DNA from: Rhodospirillales bacterium 69-11
GTDB lineage: Bacteria; Pseudomonadota; Alphaproteobacteria; Acetobacterales; Acetobacteraceae
Reading direction: 5' to 3'
Length of the DNA: 47,572 nt
NCBI GenBank assembly: GCA_001898425.1
Contig: MKTV01000049.1
Location: 1 to 47,572 of the forward strand
Shown: positions 18,124 to 26,707 of the stretch, one piece after another
How the letters are laid out: each line of letters starts with the position of its first letter
Position numbering within the stretch: the first letter of the stretch is position 1
Notes under the pieces: model-generated
Seen by the model: only the letters and a program-made list of their open reading frames with translations
Databases searched by the model: none
What the model was told of the DNA's origin: nothing
Position numbers and translations under genes: made by a program

Positions 18124-18912
18124 ATGGATAGCATGGAGGTCAACAAGGGGGTTGCCGCGATCCTGGTCGCCGGCATCGCCTTCTTCATCACGGGCACGAT
18201 CGGCGACCAACTGGTGCGCAACCACCGGCCGGAGAAGACGGCCATCGAGATCAAGGGGGTCGAGGCCCCGGCGGGCGGCGGCGGTGCCCCCGCTCCGGCC
18301 GCGCTGCCCCCGATCGCGCCGCTGCTCGCCAAGGCTGATCCGGCCCAGGGCGAGGCGATCACCAAGAAGCTCTGCACCTCCTGCCACACGTTCAACGAGG
18401 GCGGTAAGGCCGGCGTCGGCCCGAACCTCTACAACGTGGTCGGCGCGAAGCACGGGCACATGGAGGGGTTCAACTACTCCAAGGCGCTGCAGAGCAAGGA
18501 AGGCCCGTGGAACTTCGCGGAGCTGAACGAGTGGCTGCACCAGCCCTCGAGCTACGCGCCCGGGACCCGCATGGCCTTCGCCGGCATCAAGAACGACCAG
18601 CAGCGCGCGGACGTGATCGACTACCTGCGCACCCTGTCGCCGAACCCGAAGCCCCTGCCGCCGGTCGAAGCCGCGGCACCGGCCGCCGCGCCCGCGGGTC
18701 AGGCTCCCGCCGGTCAGGCACCTGCCGCCGGCCAGAAGGCGGCGCCGGCTCCGGCCGCCCAGGCACCCGCCGCCCAAAGCCCGGCCGCCCAGACCCCGAA
18801 CGCGCAGGCTCCGGCCGCCGTGCCGACCCCGGCCGCGCAGGGCACCGGCGCCACGGGCGGCAGCGAAGCCGTCTCCCCCACGACGCCCGCCGCCCAGCCG
18901 CCCAAGCAGTAA
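18124..18912 (+). CDS. Membrane-anchored class I cytochrome c with Ala/Pro-rich tail
   Basis: 262 residues. An uncleaved N-terminal transmembrane segment (GVAAILVAGIAFFITGTIG, about 9-27) anchors it in the inner membrane. The haem domain follows: covalent site CTSCH (Cys84, Cys87, His88), conserved GVGPNLYNVVG, and the axial Met150 in GTRMAFAGIK. It resembles the CycM/cyt c552-type carriers that pass electrons from the bc1 complex to oxidases. The last 80 or so residues are low-complexity APAAGQ/PAAQ repeats, probably a flexible linker to nowhere or a membrane-distal tether. ATG 18133 is a second possible start. The next gene follows after 7 bp. Confidence 0.92.
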   Translation: MDSMEVNKGVAAILVAGIAFFITGTIGDQLVRNHRPEKTAIEIKGVEAPAGGGGAPAPAALPPIAPLLAKADPAQGEAITKKLCTSCHTFNEGGKAGVGPNLYNVVGAKHGHMEGFNYSKALQSKEGPWNFAELNEWLHQPSSYAPGTRMAFAGIKNDQQRADVIDYLRTLSPNPKPLPPVEAAAPAAAPAGQAPAGQAPAAGQKAAPAPAAQAPAAQSPAAQTPNAQAPAAVPTPAAQGTGATGGSEAVSPTTPAAQPPKQ

Positions 18913-18919
18913 GGTCCGG

Positions 18920-19738
18920 GTGAGCGACGTCCGCGCAGACGAGGCGAGCGTCGACGCGCTGGTCGCGGCCGCCAACGCCGCGGCCGACGTCGCCGCGGCG
19001 GTGATCCGGCCGTTCTTCCGTCAGCCGCTGGCCGCCGACGTGAAGGGCGACCGCTCCCCGGTCACCATCGCCGATCGCACCGCCGAACAGGCGATGCGCG
19101 CGGTGCTGTCCGAACGCTTCCCCGACCACGGCATCATCGGCGAGGAGTTCGGCACCGACCGGCCGGAGGCGCGTTTCCGCTGGGTGCTCGATCCGATCGA
19201 CGGCACGCGCGCCTTCATCACCGGCCGTCCCAGCTTCGGCACGCTGATCGCACTGCTGGACGGCGACCGCCCGATCCTCGGCGTGATCGACCAGCCGATC
19301 ACCTATGAGCGCTGGATCGGCGCGCCCGGCCGCCGCACCGTGTTCCGCAGCATGATGAACGGCCGCGCCGGCTGCCGCCCCTGCCCTACCCTCGACGCGG
19401 CCGAACTCTCCTGCACCAGCCCCGAGATGCTGGAGGGCCACGAACCCGCCTGGCGTGCGCTGAAGGCGGCGGTGCGGCGCAACTACTGGGGCGGCGACTG
19501 CTACGCCCACGGGCTGGTCGCGATCGGCCAGATCGACATCGTCGCCGAGTGCGACATGAAGCTGTGGGACTGGGCCGCCCTGGTCCCGGTGATCGAGGGC
19601 GCCGGCGGCCGCGTCACCGACTGGCGCGGCCAGCCGCTGCGGGTCGGCAGCGACGGGTCCGTCCTTTCCGTGGGCGACCCCGCCCTGCTCGCCCCGGCGG
19701 TCGCATTGCTTAACCAACCGTCAGTTGCGTCGGGCTGA
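18920..19738 (+). CDS. hisN: Inositol-monophosphatase-family phosphatase, probable histidinol-phosphatase
   Basis: A 272-residue Mg-dependent phosphatase starting with GTG. Family motifs are all present: GEEFG for the first metal ligands, WVLDPIDGTRAFITG (metal ligands and lithium-sensitive loop), and WDWAALVPVIEGAGG near the C-terminus. The subgroup with AFITGRPSFGTLIALL and YERWIG-type sequence is the one in which HisN histidinol-phosphatases fall, so removal of phosphate from L-histidinol phosphate is the best guess. Other monophosphate substrates cannot be excluded. It lies 7 bp after the cytochrome c gene, so the two are probably co-transcribed, and yejA follows. Confidence 0.88.
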   Translation: MSDVRADEASVDALVAAANAAADVAAAVIRPFFRQPLAADVKGDRSPVTIADRTAEQAMRAVLSERFPDHGIIGEEFGTDRPEARFRWVLDPIDGTRAFITGRPSFGTLIALLDGDRPILGVIDQPITYERWIGAPGRRTVFRSMMNGRAGCRPCPTLDAAELSCTSPEMLEGHEPAWRALKAAVRRNYWGGDCYAHGLVAIGQIDIVAECDMKLWDWAALVPVIEGAGGRVTDWRGQPLRVGSDGSVLSVGDPALLAPAVALLNQPSVASG

Positions 19739-19785
19739 CCCCAGCCTCACGCTGCGCGCCGTCACTGTCCCAGGGGGCCCGACCC

Positions 19786-21672
19786 GTGCGCCTGACCGCC
19801 TGCCTGACCCTGCTGCTCGCGCTCGCGCCATGCCTGGCGACGTCGCAGGCCCGCGCCGACGACGGGCCCGTCACCCGCAGCAACGCGATCGCCGTGCTCG
19901 ACAAGCCGGCCTTGCCACCCGACTTCGCCCATTTCCCCTACGTCAACCCGGATGCGCCCAAGGGCGGGTCGGTGACGCTGGCGGTGATCGGCACGTTCGA
20001 CAACTTCAACCCCTACATCCTGCGCGGCACCACGGCGTTCGGCCTGGCCGGGTCCTGGGTGATCCTGCCCGGCGGCAGCGGCTCCGGCGCCTCGGTCGGG
20101 CATGTGTGGGAGAGCCTGCTCACCGCCTCGGCCGACGAAGCGGCGACCGGCTATGGCCATCTGGCGCAAACGGTGGAGCTGCCGGCCGACCGGATGTGGG
20201 TGGCGTTCGAGATCCGGCCTGAAGCCAGGTTCTCCGACGGCACGCCCGTCACGGCCGAGGACGTGGCCTGGACCTACAAGACCCTGCTCACCCAGGGCCG
20301 CCCCAGCTTTCGCATCCAGTTCGCGGACGTGAAGGACGTGGTGGTGGAGGGGCCGCGCCGCGTCGTCTTCCACTTCAAGTCGAACGAGAACCGGGAGATG
20401 CCGCTCCTGGTCGGCAGCCTGCCGGTGCTGCCGGAGCACTTCTTCAAGGGCCGCGACTTCTCGCGTCCGCTGACCGATCCGCCGGTCGGCTCCGGCCCGT
20501 ATCGCGTCTCGGCCTTCGAGTTCGGCCGCAGCGTCACCTATACGCGCCGGCCCGACTGGTGGGCGGCGAACCTGCCGACCGCGAAGGGGACGAACAACTT
20601 CGACACGGTGCGGATCGAGTACTACCGCGACTCGACCGTGGCGCTGGAGGCGTTCAAGGCCGGCCAGAGCGACATCCGCAGCGAGAACATCGCCAAGAAC
20701 TGGGCCACCGCCTACGACTTCCCGGCGGTGCGCGACGGACGGGTGATTAAGGGCGAGTTCCCCCACAAGCTGCCCACGGGCCTGCAGGGCTACGCGATGA
20801 ACACGCGCCGCCCGGTCTTCGCCGACCCGCTGGTGCGCCAGGCGATCGCGACCGTGTTCGACTTCGAGTGGACCAACAAGAACCTGTTCTATGGCGCCTA
20901 CACCCGGACCAAGAGCTATTTCAGCAACAGCCCGCTGGCATCCTCGGGTGTGCCGGAAGGCGACGAGCTGAAGCTGCTGGAGCCGTTCCGCAAGGAGCTG
21001 CCGCCGGACCTGTTCACCAAGCCCTTCACGCTGCCGGTCACCGACGGGTCGGGCAACAACCGCGAGCAGCTTCGCCAGGCGCTGGACCTGCTGCGCCAGG
21101 CCGGCTGGACGGTGAAGGACCGCAAGCTGGTCGGGCCGCAGGGCCAGCCGCTGCGATTCACGATCCTGCTGGACGATCCGTCCTATGAGCGGGTCGCCCT
21201 GCCCTATGTGCAGAACCTGCAGAAGCTGGGCATGGAGGTGAACGTCCGCACGGTCGACATGGCGCAGTACCAGCACCTGACCGACGACTTCGACTTCGAC
21301 ATGATCATGATGATCTACCCCGAGGGCGACGTGCCGGGGAACGAGCTGCGCGACTACTGGAGCTGTGCGGCGGCCAAGGCGCAGGGCAGCAACAACGTCC
21401 CCGGCATCTGCGACCCGGCGGTGGACGCGCTGATCGAGAAGGTGATCACCGCGCCCGACCGCAAGACGCTGGAAACCGCGGCGCATGCGCTGGACCGGGT
21501 GCTGCTGTGGCGCTGGTACGTGGTGCCGAACTGGGACTCGCGCGTCTTCCGCGTCGCCTGGTGGGACCGCTTCGGCCGTCCGGACAAGCCGATCCGGGAG
21601 GGCGTGAACTTCGATACCTGGTGGGTCGACCCGGCGAAGGCGCCGGCCACGGACGCGGCGAAGCGGCAGTGA
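19786..21672 (+). CDS. yejA: YejA-like oligopeptide-binding protein (family 5)
   Basis: A 628-residue periplasmic binding protein starting with GTG, with a cleavable signal (CLTLLLALAPCLATSQARA). YejA hallmarks: HFPYVNPDAPKGGSVTLAVIGTFDNFNPYI (read as adjoining pieces), WESLL, GTPVTAEDVAWTYK, ENREMPLLVGSLPVLPEHFF, and the C-terminal RVFRVAWWDRFGRP. It captures oligopeptides, in enterobacteria including microcin C, for the YejBEF inner-membrane importer. The downstream yejB, yejE and yejF genes confirm the assignment. A 304-bp gap with palindromic repeats separates it from yejB, unlike the tight spacing usual for this operon. Confidence 0.95.
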   Translation: MRLTACLTLLLALAPCLATSQARADDGPVTRSNAIAVLDKPALPPDFAHFPYVNPDAPKGGSVTLAVIGTFDNFNPYILRGTTAFGLAGSWVILPGGSGSGASVGHVWESLLTASADEAATGYGHLAQTVELPADRMWVAFEIRPEARFSDGTPVTAEDVAWTYKTLLTQGRPSFRIQFADVKDVVVEGPRRVVFHFKSNENREMPLLVGSLPVLPEHFFKGRDFSRPLTDPPVGSGPYRVSAFEFGRSVTYTRRPDWWAANLPTAKGTNNFDTVRIEYYRDSTVALEAFKAGQSDIRSENIAKNWATAYDFPAVRDGRVIKGEFPHKLPTGLQGYAMNTRRPVFADPLVRQAIATVFDFEWTNKNLFYGAYTRTKSYFSNSPLASSGVPEGDELKLLEPFRKELPPDLFTKPFTLPVTDGSGNNREQLRQALDLLRQAGWTVKDRKLVGPQGQPLRFTILLDDPSYERVALPYVQNLQKLGMEVNVRTVDMAQYQHLTDDFDFDMIMMIYPEGDVPGNELRDYWSCAAAKAQGSNNVPGICDPAVDALIEKVITAPDRKTLETAAHALDRVLLWRWYVVPNWDSRVFRVAWWDRFGRPDKPIREGVNFDTWWVDPAKAPATDAAKRQ

Positions 21673-21976
21673 GGGTGGTGCCCGTCTCCCGCAGGTCCGC
21701 CCACCCCGTCATGGCCGGCCCCCGCGCCGGCCATCCCCACCCGCACCCTGTCGCGAGAGGCGCCCCGGCCCTTTCCGTCACGGCCGGCCGTCGAGCAGGG
21801 CATTCCCATCGGCACACTGCCGCGACGACCACACTCGCTTGGCGGAAGGGAGTCTCGAGGGATGGCCGGGTCGAGCCCGGCCATGACGATGGGACGGGAG
21901 CGACGGCCCTCCGCGTAGCGGCCTGCCCCGCGCCCTCCATCGAAGCCGACCGCGCCGAACCAGGCGACCACCCCGC
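21673..21976. other. 304-bp gap within the yej operon
   Basis: There is no gene. It is filled largely by the REP-like palindromes described at 21708-21884. I see no obvious promoter for yejB. Confidence 0.6.
21708..21884. repeat. REP-like palindromic elements between yejA and yejB
   Basis: Two perfect hairpins of one family: ATGGCCGGC/GCCGGCCAT with a 6-nt loop (21711-21734), and ATGGCCGGG/CCCGGCCAT with a 5-nt loop (21862-21884), in opposite flanking orientation. A degenerate relative lies at about 21776-21810. Translated on the minus strand they give the familiar spurious MAGLDPAIP peptide found in many alphaproteobacterial intergenic repeats. They may act as partial terminators within the yej operon. 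Confidence 0.7.
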
Positions 21977-23047
21977 ATGACCGGCTACCTCCTTCGCCGA
22001 CTCCTGCTGGTGATCCCGACCCTGTTCGGCATCATCGCCATCAACTTCGCCGTCATCCAGTTCGCGCCCGGCGGACCCGTGGAGCAGATGATCGCCGACC
22101 TCCGCGGCAAGGGCGCCATGTCCTCCCGCCTCGGGGGCGCCAGCTCCGATATCGGCAATGCCGGCGGCACCTATCGCGGGGCGAGCGGCCTCGATCCGCA
22201 CATCATCGCCGACATCAAGAAGATGTTCGGCTTCGACAAGCCGCCACTCACCCGCTTCCTCGACATGGTCGGCGGCTATCTCCGCTTCGACTTCGGCCGC
22301 AGCTTCTTCCGCGACCAGAGCGTGGTGCAGCTCATGCTGCAGAAGATGCCCGTCTCCATCTCCCTCGGGCTCTGGTCCACCCTGCTGATCTACGGCATCT
22401 CCATCCCCCTCGGCATCGCCAAGGCGGTGCGCGACGGCAGCCGGTTCGACGTCGCCTCCTCCGCCGTCGTGCTGGTGGGCTACGCGATCCCCGGCTTCCT
22501 GTTCGCCATCATGCTGGTGGTGGTGTTCGCCGGCGGCAGCTTCCTCGACCTGTTCCCGCTGCGCGGCCTGACCTCGGAGGGTTCGTCGTCCTGGCCCTGG
22601 TGGGACCGCGCCCTCGATTACGCCTGGCACATGGTGCTGCCCATCACGGCCGTGGTCGCCGGCGGGTTCGCCAGCCTGACCATGCTGACCAAGAACTGCT
22701 TCCTCGAAGAAATCCGCAAGCAGTATACGGTCACCGCGCGCGCCAAGGGCGCCAGCGAGCGTCGGGTCCTCTACGGCCACATCTTCCGCAACGCCATGCT
22801 GCTGATCGTCGCCGGCTTCCCGCAGGCCTTCATCGGCGTGCTCTTCACCTCCGCCCTCCTGGTGGAGATCGTCTTCTCCCTCGACGGGCTCGGCCTGCTG
22901 GGCTTCCAGGCTGCGATCCAGCGCGACTACCCCGTCATGTTCGGCACCCTCTACATCTTCACGCTGCTCGGCCTGCTGATGCAGATCGTGGGCGACATGC
23001 TCTACACGGTGGTCGATCCCCGCATCGACTTCGAGGCGCGGGGATGA
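21977..23047 (+). CDS. yejB: YejB-like oligopeptide ABC transporter permease
   Basis: A 356-residue inner-membrane permease. It starts with the YejB-typical [19 protein letters not shown] helix, followed by [16 protein letters not shown], then a periplasmic insert, and a BPD_transp_1 domain of about five further helices. The coupling-helix EAA region, [21 protein letters not shown], contacts the ATPase. YejB and YejE form the heterodimeric channel for peptides delivered by YejA. Length is normal for YejB. The next yej gene does not follow directly: a two-gene toxin-antitoxin module occupies the junction. Confidence 0.95.
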   Translation: MTGYLLRRLLLVIPTLFGIIAINFAVIQFAPGGPVEQMIADLRGKGAMSSRLGGASSDIGNAGGTYRGASGLDPHIIADIKKMFGFDKPPLTRFLDMVGGYLRFDFGRSFFRDQSVVQLMLQKMPVSISLGLWSTLLIYGISIPLGIAKAVRDGSRFDVASSAVVLVGYAIPGFLFAIMLVVVFAGGSFLDLFPLRGLTSEGSSSWPWWDRALDYAWHMVLPITAVVAGGFASLTMLTKNCFLEEIRKQYTVTARAKGASERRVLYGHIFRNAMLLIVAGFPQAFIGVLFTSALLVEIVFSLDGLGLLGFQAAIQRDYPVMFGTLYIFTLLGLLMQIVGDMLYTVVDPRIDFEARG

Positions 23048-23101
23048 CCAATGGTCGATTCCTCTGGACGAATACGCTGATGGAGAGCAAATCGATCGGC
23101 C

Positions 23102-23353
23102 GTGGGCCTGGTCATTCCGCGGCATGTCATGAAGCAGCTCTCCGCAATGCCGAGGGCGGACGCGACGCGGCTGCTCGATCGTCTGGAGGAGATCGCCCTC
23201 GCGCCGGAGGTGCAGCATCCCAACGTCCTGCCCCTTGTGGGCACGCCGGGCTCATTCCGGGTAAGGCAAGGCGATTGGCGGGCCGTGTTCAGCATCGAAG
23301 AGGGTGACGTCGTCGTGGAACGCGTCGCACATCGGCGGGAGGTTTATCGATGA
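23102..23353 (+). CDS. RelE/HigB-type toxin of a type II toxin-antitoxin module
   Basis: 83 residues from GTG 23102. IPRHVMKQLSAMPRADATRLLDRLEEIA is the helical hairpin of RelE-fold toxins, and GSFRVRQGDWRAVFSIEEGDVVVERVAHRREVY carries the beta-sheet core with the basic residues used for mRNA cleavage (R in RVRQGDWRAVF, R-REVY at the end). Such toxins are ribosome-dependent mRNA endonucleases. It overlaps the antitoxin start by 4 nt, with the toxin gene first, as in higBA. The start is uncertain because no good ribosome binding site is visible; ATG 23129 is in frame but would cut the first strand. Confidence 0.85.
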   Translation: MGLVIPRHVMKQLSAMPRADATRLLDRLEEIALAPEVQHPNVLPLVGTPGSFRVRQGDWRAVFSIEEGDVVVERVAHRREVYR

Positions 23354-23760
23354 CCATGATTAGGATCGTCGCGGAGACCGAGGACACCGTCACGGTCAGT
23401 CGCAAGGACTTTTCCAAGCTGATCGAAGATCTGGAAACGGCGGAGGATGTCGCTGCCATCCGGACCCGTCGCGCGCACGAACGGGAGGTTGGGAATTCGG
23501 CCGCTCGCACCGATTATCTCACGGGCAGCGAAGCGCGGCGGCTGCTGGATGGGGAGAGCCCCCTCAAGATATGGCGGCAGAAACGCGGGCTGACGCAACG
23601 CGCCCTGGCGGAGGTCGCCCGTGTGGCACCCAGCTATATTGCGGATATCGAACGCGGGCGAAAGCCTGGCAGCGTCCTCGCCCTCGGCCGCCTGGCGCGC
23701 GCACTGCGCGTGGATATCCCCGATCTGGTGGACGAACACCGCCGGCAGCAGATGGCCTGA
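23350..23760 (+). CDS. XRE-family antitoxin (HigA-like)
   Basis: 136 residues. An N-terminal region of about 65 residues (VTVSRKDFSKLIEDLETAED) probably wraps the toxin. A C-terminal helix-turn-helix follows at about 70-128 (LKIWRQKRGLTQRALAEVA, SYIADIERGRKPGSVLALGRL), which would bind the module's own promoter. Translation is coupled to the toxin by an ATGA overlap. The pair lies between yejB and yejE in the same direction, 54 bp after one and 81 bp before the other, so it may be transcribed with the importer and depend on, or add to, its promoter. Confidence 0.88.
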   Translation: MTMIRIVAETEDTVTVSRKDFSKLIEDLETAEDVAAIRTRRAHEREVGNSAARTDYLTGSEARRLLDGESPLKIWRQKRGLTQRALAEVARVAPSYIADIERGRKPGSVLALGRLARALRVDIPDLVDEHRRQQMA

Positions 23761-23841
23761 CCTTCCCTTGCGACCCGACGTGAGTCGATCACACGCTATT
23801 TTGCGGGTCCAGCGTGCGATCCATCGCGCGTTCCACGCCGC

Positions 23842-24864
23842 ATGACCCTGTCCCCGCTCACGCGACGACGGCTCGCCGTGTTCCGCGCCAACCGGCGCGG
23901 CTTCTGGTCGATGTGGATCTTCGCCGTCCTGTTCGTGCTCTCGCTGTTTGCGGAGTTCATCGCCAACGACCGCCCGCTGCTGATCCGCTACGATGGGCAG
24001 TTCCTGGTGCCAGTACTGCAGGACTATTCGGGCGACCGCTTCGGCCCCGACTTCCTGCCGTTCGAAGCCGACTACACCGACCCCGACCTGCAGGCCGCCA
24101 TCCGTCAGCACGGCTGGATGATCTGGCCGCTGATCCCCTACAGCTACGGCACGATCGTCAAGAACCTGCCCTCCCCGGCGCCCTCACCACCCACTTGGCA
24201 GAATCCACTCGGCACCGACGACCAGGCCCGCGACGTGCTGGCCCGCGTGATCTACGGCTTCCGCCTCTCCGTGCTGTTCGGCTTCGCGCTGACCATCGTC
24301 TCCTCGGTGGTCGGCATCGCCGCCGGCGCCGTGCAGGGCTATTACGGCGGCCTGACCGACCTGCTGTTCCAGCGCTTCATCGAGATCTGGAGCGGGATGC
24401 CGCAGCTCTACCTGCTGATCATCCTGGGCAGCATCATCGCCCCCGGCTTCTGGGTGCTGCTGGTCTTCCTGCTGCTGTTCTCCTGGATGAACCTCACCGG
24501 CGTGGTGCGGGCCGAGTTCCTGCGTGGCCGCAACCTCGACTACGTCCGCGCCGCCCGCGCGCTGGGCGTGTCCGATGCGGGCCTGATGATCCGCCACATC
24601 CTGCCGAACGCGATGGTAGCCACGCTGACCTTCCTGCCCTTCACCCTGTCCGGATCGGTCACCATCCTGGCGAGCCTCGACTTCCTGGGCTTCGGCCTGC
24701 CGCCCGGCTCCCCCTCCCTCGGCGAGCTCGTCGCCCAGGGGAAATCCAACCTCACCGCCCCCTGGCTCGGCTTCACGGCGTTCTTCGTGCTGGGCGGGCT
24801 GCTCACGCTGCTGATCTTCGCGGGCGAAGCCGTGCGCGACGCCTTCGACCCGAGGCGCGCATGA
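23842..24864 (+). CDS. yejE: YejE-like oligopeptide ABC transporter permease
   Basis: A 340-residue inner-membrane permease. It begins RLAVFRANRRGFWSMWIFAVLF, the basic stretch and first helix characteristic of YejE/DppC-type subunits, followed by AEFIANDRPLLIRYDGQ and a long periplasmic segment with LGTDDQARDVLARVIYGFRLS. The transport domain ends with the EAA loop ARALGVSDAGLMIRHILPNAM and the LDFLGFGLPPGSPSLGEL motif usual for this subfamily. It forms the channel with YejB. It is separated from yejB by the toxin-antitoxin pair and from yejF by 259 bp of tandem palindromic repeats. Confidence 0.95.
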   Translation: MTLSPLTRRRLAVFRANRRGFWSMWIFAVLFVLSLFAEFIANDRPLLIRYDGQFLVPVLQDYSGDRFGPDFLPFEADYTDPDLQAAIRQHGWMIWPLIPYSYGTIVKNLPSPAPSPPTWQNPLGTDDQARDVLARVIYGFRLSVLFGFALTIVSSVVGIAAGAVQGYYGGLTDLLFQRFIEIWSGMPQLYLLIILGSIIAPGFWVLLVFLLLFSWMNLTGVVRAEFLRGRNLDYVRAARALGVSDAGLMIRHILPNAMVATLTFLPFTLSGSVTILASLDFLGFGLPPGSPSLGELVAQGKSNLTAPWLGFTAFFVLGGLLTLLIFAGEAVRDAFDPRRA

Positions 24865-24880
24865 GAAGGACCCCAACTCT

Positions 24881-25077
24881 CCCTCTCCCCTCGCGGGAGA
24901 GGGCCGGGGTGAGGGGGCGACCGGGGCAAACGCACCGCCGAACCTCAACCCCCCTCCATCGTCCCCCTCTCCCCTCGCGGGAGAGGGCCGGGGTGAGGGG
25001 GCGCCCGAAGCAGACCCACCGCCGAACGCCAACCCCCGCCACCCCCTCCCCCCAACCCCCTCCCGCAAGGGGAGGGG
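24881..25077. repeat. Tandem hairpin repeats between yejE and yejF
   Basis: A 39-bp block starting CCCTCTCCCCTCGCGGGAG is identical at 24881-24919 and 24965-25003, giving an 84-bp period; the spacer sequences are also related (ACCGCCGAAC.. in both). Each block folds as CCCTCTCCC/GGGAGAGGG with a 5-nt loop. A third, divergent hairpin, CCCCTCCC/GGGAGGGG, is at 25057-25077. The minus strand would read these as PLTPALSREGRG-like peptide, a common artefact of this repeat family. They could attenuate transcription into yejF. Confidence 0.8.
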
Positions 25078-25123
25078 GGGAGAGTGCCCGCGTCGTCCGC
25101 TTCACTCACCGCCGACACGCGCC

Positions 25124-26707
25124 ATGAGTCTCGTCGAGGTCGCCAACCTCTCCGTCGCATTCGGCGCCAAGCGCGTGGTCGACGACGTGTCCTTCACGCT
25201 CGACCGCGGCGAGACCCTCGCGCTGGTCGGCGAGTCGGGCTCCGGCAAGTCGCTGACCGCGCTCTCGCTGCTGCAGCTCCTGCCGCATGGCGCGGCGAAC
25301 CCGACCGGCCGTGTCACCCTGGACGGCATCGCCACGATCGGCGCACCGGAACGCACCCTGCGCCAGGTCCGCGGCGCCACGGCGGGCATGGTGTTCCAGG
25401 AGCCGATGACCAGCCTCAACCCGCTGCACCGTATCGGGCGGCAGGTGGCCGAGGCGATCACCCTGCACCGCCCTCTTCCCCGCGCCGCATTGCGGGCCCG
25501 CGTGATCGAGGTCCTGTCCCAGGCCGGCTTCGCCGATGCGGAGCACCGGCTGGACGCCTTCCCGCACCAGCTATCGGGCGGGCAGCGCCAGCGCGTCATG
25601 ATCGCGATGGCGCTCGCCAACGATCCCGCGCTGCTGATCGCGGACGAGCCGACCACCGCGCTCGACGTGACGATCCAGGCGCAGATCCTGGCGCTCCTCG
25701 CCACGCTGAAGGCGGAGCGCCAGCTCGCGCTCCTGCTGATCACCCATGACCTCGCGATCGTCCGCCGCTGGGCCGATCGGGTCTGCGTCATGAAAGACGG
25801 CCACATCGTGGAGGCCGGACCCGTCGCCGCCGTCTTCGCCGACCCTCAGCATCCCTACACGCGAATGCTGCTTGGGGCCGTGCCGAAAGGCGGCCCGGCG
25901 GCGCTGCCCGACACGGCGGCGCCGGTGCTGGAAGCCGATCATGTGCGCGTGCATTTCCCGATCCGCCGCGGCTTCCTCCGCCGCCAGGTGGGGGCCGTGC
26001 GGGCGGTGGATGACGTTTCTGTCTCCGTGCGCGCGGGGGAGACGGTGGGGCTGGTGGGGGAATCAGGGTCGGGCAAGACCACCTTCGCCCTGGCCGCGTT
26101 GCGGCTGGAGAAGGCGGACGGGCGCATCGTCTTCGCCGGCCGGGACCTGTCCGCGCTCGACCGGCGCGCGCTGCGCGGCCTGCGGTCCCGCATGCAGATC
26201 GTGTTCCAGGACCCGTATGGCAGCCTGTCGCCCCGCCTGCCGGTCGGCGACATCGTGGCCGAGGGGCTTCGCGTGCACGAGCCGGCCCTGTCCCGCGCGG
26301 ATCGCGGCCGGCGGGTCGCAGCGTCGCTGGCCGAGGTGGGCCTGCCCGCGGAATTCGCCGACCGGTTCCCGCACGAGTTCTCGGGCGGCCAGCGGCAGCG
26401 CATCGCGATCGCACGGGCGCTGGTGCTGCAGCCGCGCCTCGTGGTGCTGGACGAGCCGACCAGCGCGCTCGACGTCTCCGTGCAGGCGCAGATTGTGGCG
26501 CTGCTGCGCGAGCTTCAGCAGCGCCACGGCTTCGCCTACCTGTTCATCAGCCACGACCTGAAGGTGGTGCGTGCGCTGGCACACCGGGTGGTGGTGCTGC
26601 GCGGCGGCAAGATCGTGGAACAGGGCGCGGCCGAGGACGTGTTCGCGCGCCCCGTCGAGCCCTACACGTGGGCGCTGATGGATGCCGCCTTCAACCTGGG
26701 TGCCTGA
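25124..26707 (+). CDS. yejF: YejF-like oligopeptide ABC transporter, fused double ATPase
   Basis: 527 residues with two complete ABC ATPase domains in one chain. Domain 1 has Walker A GESGSGKS, signature LSGGQRQR and Walker B LLIADEPTTALD. Domain 2 has Walker A GESGSGKT near residue 316, signature FSGGQRQRIAIARAL and Walker B LVVLDEPTSALD. Each is followed by the oligopeptide-transporter C-terminal region (QHPYTRMLLGAVP, PYTWALMDAAF). It drives YejBE. It ends 46 bp inside the 3' end of the opposing MFS gene, so the two coding regions overlap tail to tail. Confidence 0.95.
   Translation: MSLVEVANLSVAFGAKRVVDDVSFTLDRGETLALVGESGSGKSLTALSLLQLLPHGAANPTGRVTLDGIATIGAPERTLRQVRGATAGMVFQEPMTSLNPLHRIGRQVAEAITLHRPLPRAALRARVIEVLSQAGFADAEHRLDAFPHQLSGGQRQRVMIAMALANDPALLIADEPTTALDVTIQAQILALLATLKAERQLALLLITHDLAIVRRWADRVCVMKDGHIVEAGPVAAVFADPQHPYTRMLLGAVPKGGPAALPDTAAPVLEADHVRVHFPIRRGFLRRQVGAVRAVDDVSVSVRAGETVGLVGESGSGKTTFALAALRLEKADGRIVFAGRDLSALDRRALRGLRSRMQIVFQDPYGSLSPRLPVGDIVAEGLRVHEPALSRADRGRRVAASLAEVGLPAEFADRFPHEFSGGQRQRIAIARALVLQPRLVVLDEPTSALDVSVQAQIVALLRELQQRHGFAYLFISHDLKVVRALAHRVVVLRGGKIVEQGAAEDVFARPVEPYTWALMDAAFNLGA

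Noticed and set aside
21354-21971. Minus-strand frame containing MAGLDPAIP
   Set aside because: This peptide is the known translation artefact of a dispersed palindromic repeat, not a gene.
24881-25077. CRISPR-like array
   Set aside because: Only two exact copies, with spacers that are themselves related, GC-hairpin structure and no cas genes.
24803-25105. Minus-strand frames with repeated PLTPALSREGRG
   Set aside because: Translation of the 84-bp tandem hairpin repeat; no independent coding evidence.
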